The notes under the pieces were generated by a model. That model did no database searches. It was not told where the DNA came from and saw only the letters and a list, made by a program, of their open reading frames with translations. From assembly GCF_900637395.1 (NCBI RefSeq), contig NZ_LR134372.1:1426001-1490000 (forward strand): a DNA stretch of 64,000 nucleotides, written 5' to 3'. The position numbers were made by a program, and so were the translations under genes. This DNA is from Campylobacter upsaliensis (GTDB taxonomy: Bacteria > Campylobacterota > Campylobacteria > Campylobacterales > Campylobacteraceae). Shown here one piece after another: positions 16,972-26,543 of the stretch; position 1 is the stretch's first letter, and the number at the start of each line of letters is the position of its first letter.

Positions 16972-18312
16972 ATGGCAAAAAATAAACCCATTTTTGAATG
17001 TGAAGCCTGTGGGAATCAGCAAAGTAAATGGCTAGGTAAATGCCCTGAGTGCGGGGCTTGGGATAGTTTTATCGAATTAAAAACCGAGCAAGTAGCCATG
17101 TTAAAAGAACTTTCTAAAAAAATAAATACTCCAAGTGAGGCAGTGTGCATCGAAGATGTTGAGCTTGAAAATTTCACACGCATAAGCACCGAAGATGTAG
17201 AGCTTGACCTTGTTTTAGGAGGAGGTATAGTTGAAGGCTCTCTCATCTTAATAGGCGGAAGTCCGGGCGTAGGCAAATCGACTCTTTTACTCAAAATCGC
17301 CTCAAATTTAGCACAAAAAGGCAAAAAAGTCCTTTATGTCAGCGGAGAAGAAAGTAAAACACAAATCAAACTAAGAGCCGATAGACTTGAAGCAAATAGC
17401 CCCAATTTATTTCTTTTAACCGAGCTTTGTTTTGAAAATATCGCAGAGGAGTTATATAAACAAGATTATGAATTTCTCATCATCGACTCCATACAAACGC
17501 TTTATAGCTCCAAAATAGCCTCCGCCGCAGGTTCTATCACGCAGGTTAGAGAGCTAACTTTTGAATTAATGAAAGTAAGCAAAATGAAAAATATCAGCAC
17601 TTTCATCATAGGACACATCACAAAAGACGGCGCCATAGCAGGTCCTAGGGTTTTGGAGCATATGGTCGATGTGGTGCTTTATTTTGAGGGCGATGCGACT
17701 AAGGAAATTAGGCTTTTAAGGGGCTTTAAAAATCGCTTTGGAAATACAAGCGAGGTGGGGATTTTTGAAATGGGTCCTAAAGGCTTGATTTCGGCTAAAG
17801 ATTTGGCTAGTCGCTTTTTCTCTCGCACAAAAGCAAGTGCGGGAAGTGCGCTTAGTGTCGTAATGGAGGGCTCACGCGCCCTTGTGCTTGAAATTCAAGC
17901 CCTTGTTTGTGAAAGCTCCTATCCTAAAAGAAGTGCCACAGGCTACGAAAAAAACCGCCTTGATATGCTACTAGCCCTTTTAGAACGCAAACTTGAAATC
18001 CCTCTAGGGCATTATGATGTATTCATCAATGTCAGCGGAGGAGTGAAAATCAGCGAAACGGCGGCAGATTTAGCAGTCGTAGCGGCTATCATTTCAAGCT
18101 TTAAAAACCGCCCCTTGAGTAAAGATAGCGTTTTCATCGGTGAGCTTAGTTTAAACGGCGAGATTAGGGAGGTTTTTAGCCTCGATGTGCGTTTAAAAGA
18201 AGCGAAAATGCAAAATTTCAAAAATGCCATCATTCCAAGTAAAGCCCTAGAAAATGTAGGTCTTAAATGCTTTATAGCAAAAGAACTTTCACAAGTTTTA
18301 GAATGGATGTAA
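16972..18312 (+). CDS. radA: DNA repair protein RadA (Sms)
   Basis: RecA-like branch-migration helicase for homologous recombination and transformation, 446 aa. It has the N-terminal zinc finger (CEACGNQQSKWLGKCPECGAW), Walker A GGSPGVGKST near residue 97, the RadA-specific KNRFG motif (LKNRFGNTSEVGIFEM) and a C-terminal Lon-like domain (VFINVSGGVKISETAADLAV). I chose ATG 16972 because the zinc finger begins only 8 residues later; an upstream in-frame ATG at 16933 would add a non-conserved 13-residue leader. Confidence 0.94.
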   Translation: MAKNKPIFECEACGNQQSKWLGKCPECGAWDSFIELKTEQVAMLKELSKKINTPSEAVCIEDVELENFTRISTEDVELDLVLGGGIVEGSLILIGGSPGVGKSTLLLKIASNLAQKGKKVLYVSGEESKTQIKLRADRLEANSPNLFLLTELCFENIAEELYKQDYEFLIIDSIQTLYSSKIASAAGSITQVRELTFELMKVSKMKNISTFIIGHITKDGAIAGPRVLEHMVDVVLYFEGDATKEIRLLRGFKNRFGNTSEVGIFEMGPKGLISAKDLASRFFSRTKASAGSALSVVMEGSRALVLEIQALVCESSYPKRSATGYEKNRLDMLLALLERKLEIPLGHYDVFINVSGGVKISETAADLAVVAAIISSFKNRPLSKDSVFIGELSLNGEIREVFSLDVRLKEAKMQNFKNAIIPSKALENVGLKCFIAKELSQVLEWM

Positions 18313-18362
18313 CAAAATAGAAAAAAACAAATGCTAAAATTTCTCTTTTGTAAGGATAAAAA

Positions 18363-19091
18363 ATGACTCAAATAGGAATTTATGGTGCAAATGGGCGTAT
18401 GGGGCGTATGATAGAGCTTTGCTTAAGGGAGGAAACGGAGGCAAAACTTGCTATGCTTTATGATAAAGGCGGAAATTTAGACCAGCTTTTTGAAAAAAGT
18501 GAGGTGATTATCGATTTTTCTTCACCCCTTGGCACAAGTGAGCTAATCGCTTATGCTAGAACCACGCCAAAGCCTTTAGTTATAGGCACAACAGGGCTTG
18601 ATGAAAAGACTATGCAAACCCTCTATAATGCAAGTGAAGTAATGCCCATTTTTTATGCGACAAATATGTCCTTAGGTGTTGCCGTGCTAAATCATTTAGC
18701 CACAAAAGCAAGTGCTATGCTTAAAGAATTTGATATAGAAATTTTAGAAATGCATCATCGTCATAAAAAAGATGCACCAAGTGGCACGGCGATGACCCTA
18801 GCCACAAGCGTAGCAAAGGCTAGAAATTTGGAACTTTCTAAGGTAAGAATTAGCGGTCGTGATGGTTTAATAGGCGAACGAAGTAAAGATGAAATCGCCG
18901 TGATGAGCCTAAGAGGTGGAGATATAGTAGGCAGACACACCATAGGCTTTTATGAAGAGGGGGAATTTTTAGAGCTTAACCACACAGCAACCTCAAGAGC
19001 GACCTTTGCTAAAGGTGCGATTAAAATCGCCAAATGGCTCCACGAAAAAGAAGCGGGGCTTTATTCTATCAATGATTTTTTAGGAATTTAA
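18363..19091 (+). CDS. dapB: 4-hydroxy-tetrahydrodipicolinate reductase
   Basis: NAD(P)H-dependent step in lysine and meso-diaminopimelate synthesis, 242 aa. N-terminal Rossmann motif [10 protein letters not shown], catalytic block [15 protein letters not shown] near residue 135, and C-terminal [17 protein letters not shown]. Ribosome site TAAGGA before the ATG. It abuts purF with no gap, as in C. jejuni, so the two are co-transcribed. It works in the same pathway that supplies MurE. Confidence 0.95.
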   Translation: MTQIGIYGANGRMGRMIELCLREETEAKLAMLYDKGGNLDQLFEKSEVIIDFSSPLGTSELIAYARTTPKPLVIGTTGLDEKTMQTLYNASEVMPIFYATNMSLGVAVLNHLATKASAMLKEFDIEILEMHHRHKKDAPSGTAMTLATSVAKARNLELSKVRISGRDGLIGERSKDEIAVMSLRGGDIVGRHTIGFYEEGEFLELNHTATSRATFAKGAIKIAKWLHEKEAGLYSINDFLGI

Positions 19092-20432
19092 ATGTGTGCA
19101 GTTGTAGGAGTGATTAATTCATCAAATGCTAGCACCTATGCGTATTACGCACTTTTTGCTATGCAGCACAGAGGGCAGGAAGCAAGTGGGATAAGCGTGA
19201 GTGATGGGGCGAAAATAAGAACCATTAAGGCTAAGGGAGAAGTGAGCCAAATTTTTAATGGAGAGAATTTGAAAAATCTAAACGGAAGCCTAGCCATAGG
19301 GCATAATCGCTACTCAACCGCTGGAAATTCAAGCCTTAATGACGCCCAGCCCATAGCCGCCACTTGTATCCTAGGCGACATAGCCCTAGCACATAATGGA
19401 AATTTGGTTAATAAAGAAGAGATTAGAAATGAGCTTATTAAAGACGGAGCCATTTTCCGCACTAATATGGACACAGAAAATGTCGTGCATTTAATCGCTA
19501 AAAGCAAAAAAGAAAGTTTAAAAGAAAGATTTATAGAAAGTTTAGCAAAATGCGTTGGGGCGTATTGCTTCGTTTTGGCTGATAGAAATAGGCTTTATGT
19601 AATGCGAGATCGCTTTGGTGTGCGTCCGCTTTCCTTAGGGCGTTTAAAAGACGGAGGATACATCGTGGCGAGTGAAACTTGTGCTTTTGATTTGATAGAG
19701 GCTGAATTTATCCGCGATGTTAAACCCGGCGAAATGCTCATTTTTACGCAAGGAGAGGAGGAATTTGAAAGCTTGCAGCTTTTCAAAGAAGAGCCTAAAA
19801 TTTGTGCTTTTGAATATATTTATTTTGCAAGACCTGATAGCATTATCGAGGGTAAAAGCGTGTATGAAGTGCGTAAGAAAATGGGCGAGAATTTAGCGAA
19901 AAAATTCACCCACAAAGCCGATTTTGTAGTCCCCGTGCCAGATAGTGGAGTAAGTGCTGCCATAGGCTTTGCACAATTTTTAAAACTTCCGCTTGAAATG
20001 GCTATTGTGAGAAATCACTATGTAGGACGCACCTTTATAGAGCCGACTCAAGAATTGCGTAATCTTAAGGTTAAATTAAAACTCAACCCTATGCGCCCTG
20101 TTTTAGAGGGCAAAGAGATAGTCGTCATCGATGATAGTCTCGTGCGTGGAACGACTTCTAAAAAAATCATCTCCCTTTTACGCGCAGCAGGAGCGAAAAA
20201 AATTCACCTTGCCATAGCCTGCCCTGAGATTAAATTCCCAGACCTTTACGGCATAGACACGCCGACTTTTGAAGAATTAATTAGTGCTAATAAAAGCAGC
20301 GAAGAGGTAAGGGAGTATTGCGGTGCGGACACTTTGAGTTTTTTAAGCATAGAAGAACTTATCGAAAGCATAGGCACTGAAAGGGCTTACTCTCTCATTA
20401 GCTTTGACGGAGATTATTTTATTAAGGAGTGA
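19092..20432 (+). CDS. purF: Amidophosphoribosyltransferase
   Basis: First committed enzyme of de novo purine synthesis, transferring glutamine amide to PRPP; 446 aa. Met-Cys at the N-terminus gives the Ntn nucleophile Cys2 after Met removal. The glutaminase domain has HRGQEASGI and GHNRYSTAG, and the C-terminal phosphoribosyltransferase domain has the PRPP loop VVIDDSLVRGTTSKKI near residue 350. Starts on the base after the dapB stop. Confidence 0.95.
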   Translation: MCAVVGVINSSNASTYAYYALFAMQHRGQEASGISVSDGAKIRTIKAKGEVSQIFNGENLKNLNGSLAIGHNRYSTAGNSSLNDAQPIAATCILGDIALAHNGNLVNKEEIRNELIKDGAIFRTNMDTENVVHLIAKSKKESLKERFIESLAKCVGAYCFVLADRNRLYVMRDRFGVRPLSLGRLKDGGYIVASETCAFDLIEAEFIRDVKPGEMLIFTQGEEEFESLQLFKEEPKICAFEYIYFARPDSIIEGKSVYEVRKKMGENLAKKFTHKADFVVPVPDSGVSAAIGFAQFLKLPLEMAIVRNHYVGRTFIEPTQELRNLKVKLKLNPMRPVLEGKEIVVIDDSLVRGTTSKKIISLLRAAGAKKIHLAIACPEIKFPDLYGIDTPTFEELISANKSSEEVREYCGADTLSFLSIEELIESIGTERAYSLISFDGDYFIKE

Positions 20433-20482
20433 AATATAGAGAGAGATAAAATTAATTAAAAGCCTATTTTTACACATTTTAC

Positions 20483-20496
20483 AAAAAAAAAAAAAA
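20483..20496 (+). repeat. Poly-A tract, A14
   Basis: Fourteen A residues 42 bases upstream of the autotransporter -10 box. Position and length would allow slipped-strand changes in an upstream promoter element. Confidence 0.9.
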
Positions 20497-20538
20497 CGAT
20501 TTTTCGAATTTATCTTTACTTTTACTTGCTTTTTTGTT

Positions 20539-20544
20539 TATAAT
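20539..20544 (+). promoter_or_regulatory. Sigma70 -10 box (TATAAT) for the autotransporter
   Basis: Perfect TATAAT preceded by a long T-rich, roughly periodic stretch typical of Campylobacter promoters, 37 bases before ATG 20582. Confidence 0.65.
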
Positions 20545-20581
20545 TACGGATATTTTTTATCTTACTTATGAAAGGTTTAAT

Positions 20582-23260
20582 ATGCAGCAATTTAGTCAAA
20601 CTCTCACACACGGGGGGGGGGGGGGTAACCCTTTAAATAAACTACCGCAAAAAATCCCCCTGTCCTTTACCTGTTTTCTCGCTTTAGCTTGTATTACACC
20701 CTCATTACAAGCAAACACCAAAAGTCCCGCTAATCAGGCTAATCAACTTGTGATTCCGAGCAACTCTAATCATATGGTAAAAATACTGCAGAAAACTAGT
20801 GCTGGAATAGCTATAGCTCAAAGTTCAGGTAATTTAAGTAATGGTCTAACTTGGGCGGCTGATGCCCACGGTAATAATTTTGAGTATTTGAGCTTAGCTT
20901 TTGCCTATAAAAACAATCTTCACTTTAATGATATTTATTTTAGATTTAAACCGGATAGTCGCATTACAGGAGACCTCACTATAGATACGGATTCTAAAGA
21001 AGGTAATGATAAGGTTTGGACGAGAATTCATTATGTTTACGATAGAAGACCGGATAAAAATGATAATAATAGAAATTTGACTATTGAGAATTTAAATATA
21101 CAAAATGATACCAAGTTGGAATTTAAACCAAAAGGAAATAACACAGTAACCACCATAAACCACTCAGCCAAACAACTTAATTTAAAGATTGAGAATGGTA
21201 GTAGCATAACCGTTACTAATATCAATCAAGATTCAGGTACAACAGAAATATCAGGCAATAGCATAAAGATAGAAAATTTTAAGCTAAATGCAGGTAGCGT
21301 AAATAATAATGGCGGAACCATCACTACCCTAACCAACACAGGTGGCACTATTGACAACAAATCAGGCACCATCGCTACCCTTACCAATAATAAAGGCGGC
21401 AGTGTAACTATGGGTCAAGGCACCATCACCACCCTCACTAGCAATCAAGGCGGTAACATCACCAACGCAGGAACTATCACTTCCCTAACCTACAAAGCAG
21501 CCCCTACTACAAAAGCTATCCAAACAAAGGCTAGCACAGATAGTATTACTAACACAGGCACGATTACCACCTTTACAAATGATGGAGGTCATATCACTAA
21601 TAGTGGAAATGGAAACATTACTAATCTTACTAATAGTAATGGTAATGTTAATAATCAGTCAGGCACGATTACCACCCTTAATAACACAGGAGGCAATGTT
21701 AATAATAGTGCTAATATTCAAACCCTACAAAGCACTAATGGTAACATAAACAATATGAAAGGCACCATCTCTACTCTTACTAATAATAATGGTGGCTCCC
21801 TAAACAATTACCAAGGCACTATTGAAAATCTTAAAATTACTTCAGGTGATTTTGAACTAAATAATATGCAACAAGGTAGAATTGCTAATATAGAAATAGG
21901 TGGAAATGGTAATATTAATATTAATGATAATATGAATATAGGCTATCATAATGGAATTTCTACCTTTAGAATAGCAAGTGGTGCTACTCCTACTCTAAAT
22001 TTTGGTGAAGTAAGAACAGCCACCACAGCACAAGAAACCTATGCAACTGTTAAGCTTGTAGATACAAATAATGCTAATACCACTCAAGCTAAAGTAGCCA
22101 TAGATAAACTTACCATAGCCTTAGTGAGTGAGGATACACAAATTGGTAAAAGTGTTTCTTTAGCTAATTCAGTATCAGGTGCTGCTAATACTGGAGTTGG
22201 AAATGTTTATGTTAAAAGTGCAGACTTTTCACAAGATCTTAAACAAAGTGGCTTTTATGGGAAATTTAATGCACAAACTCAAACTATAGACACCCGTTTT
22301 AATGCTAATCTTGGTGCGGCAGGTTTATTCTCTCAAGCCTTTATCAATCAATTAGGGCGTCGTTCTTTATTATTTGATTCTTTCTTAAATGAAGCAAGTC
22401 GTGCTTCTTTAAGATATAAAAGAACCCAACCTGATACAAATTTTGATATCTTTGTGCGTCCTTATTATTCTAAGATTAAAACAGACTTAGCAGATATACC
22501 AGAAAAAGCAGATGGAACAAGCTCTGGTATCTTAGCAGGAGGACATACATATTTTGATAATAGCTTATTAATGCTTTATGGAGCAGTAGAGAAAAATAAG
22601 ACTCATTTAGCTGATGATGTCTTTAATTTTGATAGTGATACTTTCTTACTTGGTTCAAAATATAGCATAGAACTAGCTCAAAGTCATATAGGACAACTTT
22701 TTGGTGGAGTGGATATAAGAGGCTCTTATACTAAAGCAGATCTTGAAAGAGAACCAGTAAGTGGTTTTAAATCTCAAGGAGATGCAAAAAACTATGCTTA
22801 TGATGCTAGAGTATTTTTAGCTTCTATTATTTATTATAACTTACAAGATCATAGCCAATATCTCACTCCTCAAATAGGCATAGGTCATACAGGAGCTAAG
22901 TTAAAAGGCTTTGATATGAAAGGGAATAAATTAGCCTATAAAGAAAGCTTAGATGATATGACTTATGGTATCACTTATGCAACAGCAAGTTTGAATTGGT
23001 TTAAAAGAAAAGATAATGTTGCTATTCAGCTTGATGGAGGTGTAAGGGTCAATCTTAATAATGAAATAGATACCCAAACTAAAATCAATAATCAAAACTT
23101 TACCAATCATTTTGAAACATCAAAATACTATTCACAATTAGGGGGAGCTTTTATGTGGATAAATCCTTATGGAGTAGATGTAAGTTTAGGCTATAAATTC
23201 CTCTTTGGAGAAAGTGCAACATCACACACTGCTAGTTTAAGACTGCATAAGACTTTTTAA
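20582..23260 (+). CDS. Autotransporter (type Va), phase-variable, ON here
   Basis: Outer-membrane autotransporter of 892 aa. Start ATG 20582 has GAAAGG upstream. Residues 11-15 are five Gly encoded by a G14 tract placed before the hydrophobic signal core (FTCFLALACITPSLQA). The passenger is Asn/Thr/Gly-rich, with irregular repeats of the type GGTITTLTN at about 240-425, expected to build a beta-helix. The last 270 residues are the beta-barrel, starting near SQAFINQLGRRSLLFDSFL and ending in Phe, as outer-membrane barrels do. It resembles CapA-like adhesins in plan; the ligand is unknown. Confidence 0.88.
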   Translation: MQQFSQTLTHGGGGGNPLNKLPQKIPLSFTCFLALACITPSLQANTKSPANQANQLVIPSNSNHMVKILQKTSAGIAIAQSSGNLSNGLTWAADAHGNNFEYLSLAFAYKNNLHFNDIYFRFKPDSRITGDLTIDTDSKEGNDKVWTRIHYVYDRRPDKNDNNRNLTIENLNIQNDTKLEFKPKGNNTVTTINHSAKQLNLKIENGSSITVTNINQDSGTTEISGNSIKIENFKLNAGSVNNNGGTITTLTNTGGTIDNKSGTIATLTNNKGGSVTMGQGTITTLTSNQGGNITNAGTITSLTYKAAPTTKAIQTKASTDSITNTGTITTFTNDGGHITNSGNGNITNLTNSNGNVNNQSGTITTLNNTGGNVNNSANIQTLQSTNGNINNMKGTISTLTNNNGGSLNNYQGTIENLKITSGDFELNNMQQGRIANIEIGGNGNININDNMNIGYHNGISTFRIASGATPTLNFGEVRTATTAQETYATVKLVDTNNANTTQAKVAIDKLTIALVSEDTQIGKSVSLANSVSGAANTGVGNVYVKSADFSQDLKQSGFYGKFNAQTQTIDTRFNANLGAAGLFSQAFINQLGRRSLLFDSFLNEASRASLRYKRTQPDTNFDIFVRPYYSKIKTDLADIPEKADGTSSGILAGGHTYFDNSLLMLYGAVEKNKTHLADDVFNFDSDTFLLGSKYSIELAQSHIGQLFGGVDIRGSYTKADLEREPVSGFKSQGDAKNYAYDARVFLASIIYYNLQDHSQYLTPQIGIGHTGAKLKGFDMKGNKLAYKESLDDMTYGITYATASLNWFKRKDNVAIQLDGGVRVNLNNEIDTQTKINNQNFTNHFETSKYYSQLGGAFMWINPYGVDVSLGYKFLFGESATSHTASLRLHKTF
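20612..20625 (+). repeat. Poly-G tract, G14 (phase switch, ON)
   Basis: Flanks CACAC and TAACCCTT are identical to those of the G14 tract in the reductase gene at 37404-37417. At 14 G the autotransporter is in frame. At 13 or 15 it shifts out of frame; at 13 a TAA follows directly (GGG TAA). Confidence 0.95.
21300..21850 (+). repeat. Degenerate passenger repeats in the autotransporter
   Basis: About nine imperfect units coding variants of GTITTLTNxxGGxxxN lie in this stretch (for example GGTITTLTNTGGTIDN and GTIATLTNNKGGSV). They look like rungs of a beta-helix and could vary in number by recombination. Confidence 0.7.
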
Positions 23261-23268
23261 GACTTTTT

Positions 23269-23308
23269 AAAGGATATAAGCTAAGGCTTGTGTCCTTTTA
23301 TCTTTTTT
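23269..23308 (+). terminator. Rho-independent terminator after the autotransporter
   Basis: Long imperfect hairpin: AAAGGATATAAGC pairs with GCTTGTGTCCTTT across a short loop, followed by a T-rich tail ending TCTTTTTT. It starts about 10 bases after the stop codon. Confidence 0.8.
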
Positions 23309-23460
23309 AGTGCATATTCTTATTTTATTATTGATTTAAATTTTTAATTTTCACACTAAAACAAAATGACATTTTTGAGCTTTCTATATAAATATTAAGA
23401 TTTTTATTTTATGCCAACTTTATTATGCTAGAATTTAAGAATTTCTTACAAGGAGTGAAA

Positions 23461-24462
23461 ATGAAGCTTACAAATCCCCTTGATATGCACCTACACTTAA
23501 GAGACACGCCTATGCTCGAGTGCGTTACCCCCTACTCGGCAAGGGATTTTAGAGCAGCTGTGATTATGCCGAATTTAATCCCTGCACTTTGCGACTTAAA
23601 TGCTTTAAAAGTCTATAAAAGTCGCATTATAAAAGCAAGTGAAAATGAGCTTTTCACGCCTTTAATGACCCTTTTTTTTCAGCATTATGATGAGAAATTT
23701 TTAGAAGAAGCAAGGAGCGAAATTTTTGGCATTAAGCTTTATCCTGCTGGGATTACGACAAATTCAAATGGAGGTGTTTCAAGTTTTGACTTAGAAGCTT
23801 TAAAGCCTACACTTTTGGCAATGAGTGCTTTAGAAATCCCTCTTTTAATCCACGGAGAAACAAATGATTTTGTAATGGATAGGGAGGCGAATTTTGCCAA
23901 AATTTATGAGAAACTTGCCCTTAATTTCCCTAAACTTAAAATCGTAATGGAGCATATCACCACAAAAACCCTTTGCAAACTTTTAAAAGACTATGAAAAT
24001 TTATACGCGACTATAACCTTACATCATCTTATTTTAAGCCTTGATGATGTTATCGGCGGTAAAATGCAACCTCATCTTTTTTGCAAACCCATAGCAAAAA
24101 CCTACGAAGATAGAGAAGCCTTATGTGAGCTAGCTTTTAGTGGGTATGAAAAAGCGATGTTTGGAAGTGATTCTGCCCCTCACCCACAAAGTGAAAAAGA
24201 GTGCTGCGGCTGTGCGGCTGGAGTGTTTTCTTCCCCTGTGGCTTTAAGCGTTTTGGCGGAGCTTTTTGAAAAAAATTCAAATGAGGAAAATTTGCAAAAA
24301 TTCCTTTCAAATAATGCTTGTAAAATTCATAAACTAAGCTTTGAAAAAGATAAAATCATCGAGCTTAAAAAAGAAGAGTGGCAGGTAGCAGAAGAATATG
24401 ATAAAATCGTGCCTTTTATGGCTAAAAAGTGCTTAAAATTTAAGTCTTTTATCCTACAATAA
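23461..24462 (+). CDS. pyrC: Dihydroorotase
   Basis: Zinc amidohydrolase of pyrimidine synthesis, 333 aa, class II type. The metal-binding HxH is at His10/His12 (PLDMHLHLRD), with KLYPAGITTNSNGG (carbamylated Lys region), LLIHGE, MEHITT and the catalytic Asp in FGSDSAPHP. ATG 23461 has AAGGAGTG upstream; in-frame upstream codons add a non-conserved leader. It converges on the methyltransferase gene with a 14-base 3' overlap. Confidence 0.94.
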   Translation: MKLTNPLDMHLHLRDTPMLECVTPYSARDFRAAVIMPNLIPALCDLNALKVYKSRIIKASENELFTPLMTLFFQHYDEKFLEEARSEIFGIKLYPAGITTNSNGGVSSFDLEALKPTLLAMSALEIPLLIHGETNDFVMDREANFAKIYEKLALNFPKLKIVMEHITTKTLCKLLKDYENLYATITLHHLILSLDDVIGGKMQPHLFCKPIAKTYEDREALCELAFSGYEKAMFGSDSAPHPQSEKECCGCAAGVFSSPVALSVLAELFEKNSNEENLQKFLSNNACKIHKLSFEKDKIIELKKEEWQVAEEYDKIVPFMAKKCLKFKSFILQ

Positions 24463-25156
24463 TCAGTTTTATTTTAGCCACAATTTTTTCCCTCACATCT
24501 CCTAAAATAAGGCTTTCAAGCTCATTTTTCTTTGCATTGATGCCGTTCATATGTAAATGCCACAAAGCATTTTCAATCGCCTCTTCACGCGTTCTTTTTA
24601 CCACGCGTCTTTCCTCAAAAATCACCTTATGAAAGTCGATGTCATTTTCTAGCAAAAAGCTCTCAAAATCCTCTTTATAAAAGCCCTTAAATTCGGTATT
24701 GAAATGCTTAAAAATAGGATCTAAAAAATCACTCTTTCTCAAATCTGCCCAAGCAAGATAAATTTTCTTTTGTGCTAAATTTAAAAAATGTTTATAATCG
24801 TTTTGCAAGGCTGGAGACATACTTAAAAAGGCGATGTCAAAGCGTAAATTAGCATTTTCTCTCATAAAATCTTCAAAACTTAAATTCACACTTTTAATAT
24901 TACTAAGTCCTAATTTTGACGCGTCTTCTTGCAAAATTTCAAGCATAGCCTTAGAATTATCAAGAGCTAGAATTTCTTTTGCTAAAAATGCTAAATGCAA
25001 GGTCCAAACGCCCGTCCCACAGCCTATATCAATGACGCTTTTATCTTTAAAATCAAGCCCTAATTTTTGAAATTCCTCAAAGCTTTGCTTTTGAATTTCA
25101 TTTAAAGTAGGACTAAATCTCGCATAAGTTTTTGCTTTTTTATCCCATAAATTCAT
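24449..25156 (-). CDS. Class I SAM-dependent methyltransferase
   Basis: Protein of 235 aa with Rossmann-type SAM motif I VIDIGCGTGVWTLHLA near residue 40 and an acidic ILALDNS motif after it. The C-terminal half is specific to Campylobacter relatives and gives no clue to the substrate. It lies one base downstream of glcD, so it is probably co-transcribed with it. Small-molecule, RNA or protein methylation are all possible. Confidence 0.78.
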   Translation of the reverse strand: MNLWDKKAKTYARFSPTLNEIQKQSFEEFQKLGLDFKDKSVIDIGCGTGVWTLHLAFLAKEILALDNSKAMLEILQEDASKLGLSNIKSVNLSFEDFMRENANLRFDIAFLSMSPALQNDYKHFLNLAQKKIYLAWADLRKSDFLDPIFKHFNTEFKGFYKEDFESFLLENDIDFHKVIFEERRVVKRTREEAIENALWHLHMNGINAKKNELESLILGDVREKIVAKIKLIIVG

Positions 25157-25157
25157 A

Positions 25158-26543
25158 TTAAAGTCCCATTTTGAAAGGGTTTAAGATATTATTTGGGTCA
25201 AAAGCTTTTTTAATATTTCGCATTAAATCAAGCTCGGCTTCACTAAAAGCTAAATTCATAAAAGGTGCTTTTGAAATGCCTATACCATGCTCTCCACTTA
25301 GCGTTCCACCAAGCCCAACGGCAAGTTTAAAAATCTCCTCCACAGCCTCATAGCCTTTTTTTACCTGCTCTTTGTCATTTTTATCTTTAACCATTACATT
25401 TGTATGCACATTACCATCGCCTGTATGTCCAAAGCAAGGGATTTTAAAGCCATATTTTTGCGAAATTTGCCCTATCCCTTCTAAAAGTTCTGGGAGCTTT
25501 GAGCGTGGGACCGTAATATCCTCATTAAGCTTTAAAGTGCCATAAATGGCTATACTTTGAGAGCAATTTCTCCTAGCAAACCATATATCAGCCGCCTCGC
25601 TTTCATTTTGTGCGATTTTAAATTCCATCGCCCCAGCTTCTAAAAAATGCTCTCTCAAGCATTTTAAATCCTCCTCCACACTCTCCTTAACATTACCATC
25701 CACATCGCAAATTAAAATCGCCCCAGCCTCGACATTTAAGCCTTTATGAAATTTCTCCTCCACAGCCCTGATACTTAGATTGTCTAAAAATTCCATACTT
25801 ACAGGATTAACCCCTCCTGCAAGGCTTTTATAAACAGCGTTCATCGCTTCTTTAACGCTTGCAAAGGTCGCAAAGGCAGTTTTTTTAAGCTTTGGCATAG
25901 GGATAAGCTTTAAAGTCAGCTCACTTAAAACAGCTAAAGAACCCTCACTAGCGATTAAAATCCCTGCTAAATTATACCCCGCCACATCTTTAATGGTGCG
26001 TTTTCCAGCTCTAATAATATCGCCATTTGCAAGCACAGCCCGCAAAGCCATCACATAATCTTTTGTAATACCATACTTAGCTGCTCTCATACCACCAGCA
26101 TTTTCACTTACATTACCTCCAAGACTTGAATATTCCATACTTGCAGGATCTGGCGGGTAGAAAAGCTTATGTTTGGCTACCTCTTTTTGCAAGGCTATAT
26201 TAATCACGCCCGGTTGCACCACAGCGACTAAATTTTCTAAATCAATTTCTAAAATTTGATTCATATGCTTTTCAAAGCTTAAAATAAGTCCTCCATTAAC
26301 AGCTAAAGCCCCACCCGTAAAGCCAGAGCCTGAACCTCTTGGGATAATGATGATTTGTTTTTCATTGCAGTATTTTAAAATTTCACTAATATCCTCTTCA
26401 TTTCTAGGAAAAAGCACACCATCGGGCAAATAATGCTTCCTAGTCGCATCGTAACTATAAGCTCTTTGATGAATAGAGTCAAAATGGGCATTTTCTTCGC
26501 CTAAAAGTTTTTTAAAATATTCTTTAAATTCACTTTTCATCAT
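25158..26543 (-). CDS. glcD: FAD-linked oxidase, glycolate/lactate dehydrogenase GlcD type
   Basis: Protein of 461 aa. N-terminal FAD-binding PCMH domain with PRGSGSGFTGGALAVNGG near residue 77 and DPASMEYSSLGGNVSENAGG near 130. The C-terminal FAD-oxidase domain has GHTGDGNVHTNV and LGGTLSGEHGIGISKAP near the end. The family oxidises glycolate, D-lactate or related 2-hydroxyacids. Start is ATG 26543 or the adjacent ATG 26540, overlapping the upstream gene by 14 bases; Cj1213c-like in content and context. Confidence 0.88.
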   Translation of the reverse strand: MMKSEFKEYFKKLLGEENAHFDSIHQRAYSYDATRKHYLPDGVLFPRNEEDISEILKYCNEKQIIIIPRGSGSGFTGGALAVNGGLILSFEKHMNQILEIDLENLVAVVQPGVINIALQKEVAKHKLFYPPDPASMEYSSLGGNVSENAGGMRAAKYGITKDYVMALRAVLANGDIIRAGKRTIKDVAGYNLAGILIASEGSLAVLSELTLKLIPMPKLKKTAFATFASVKEAMNAVYKSLAGGVNPVSMEFLDNLSIRAVEEKFHKGLNVEAGAILICDVDGNVKESVEEDLKCLREHFLEAGAMEFKIAQNESEAADIWFARRNCSQSIAIYGTLKLNEDITVPRSKLPELLEGIGQISQKYGFKIPCFGHTGDGNVHTNVMVKDKNDKEQVKKGYEAVEEIFKLAVGLGGTLSGEHGIGISKAPFMNLAFSEAELDLMRNIKKAFDPNNILNPFKMGL

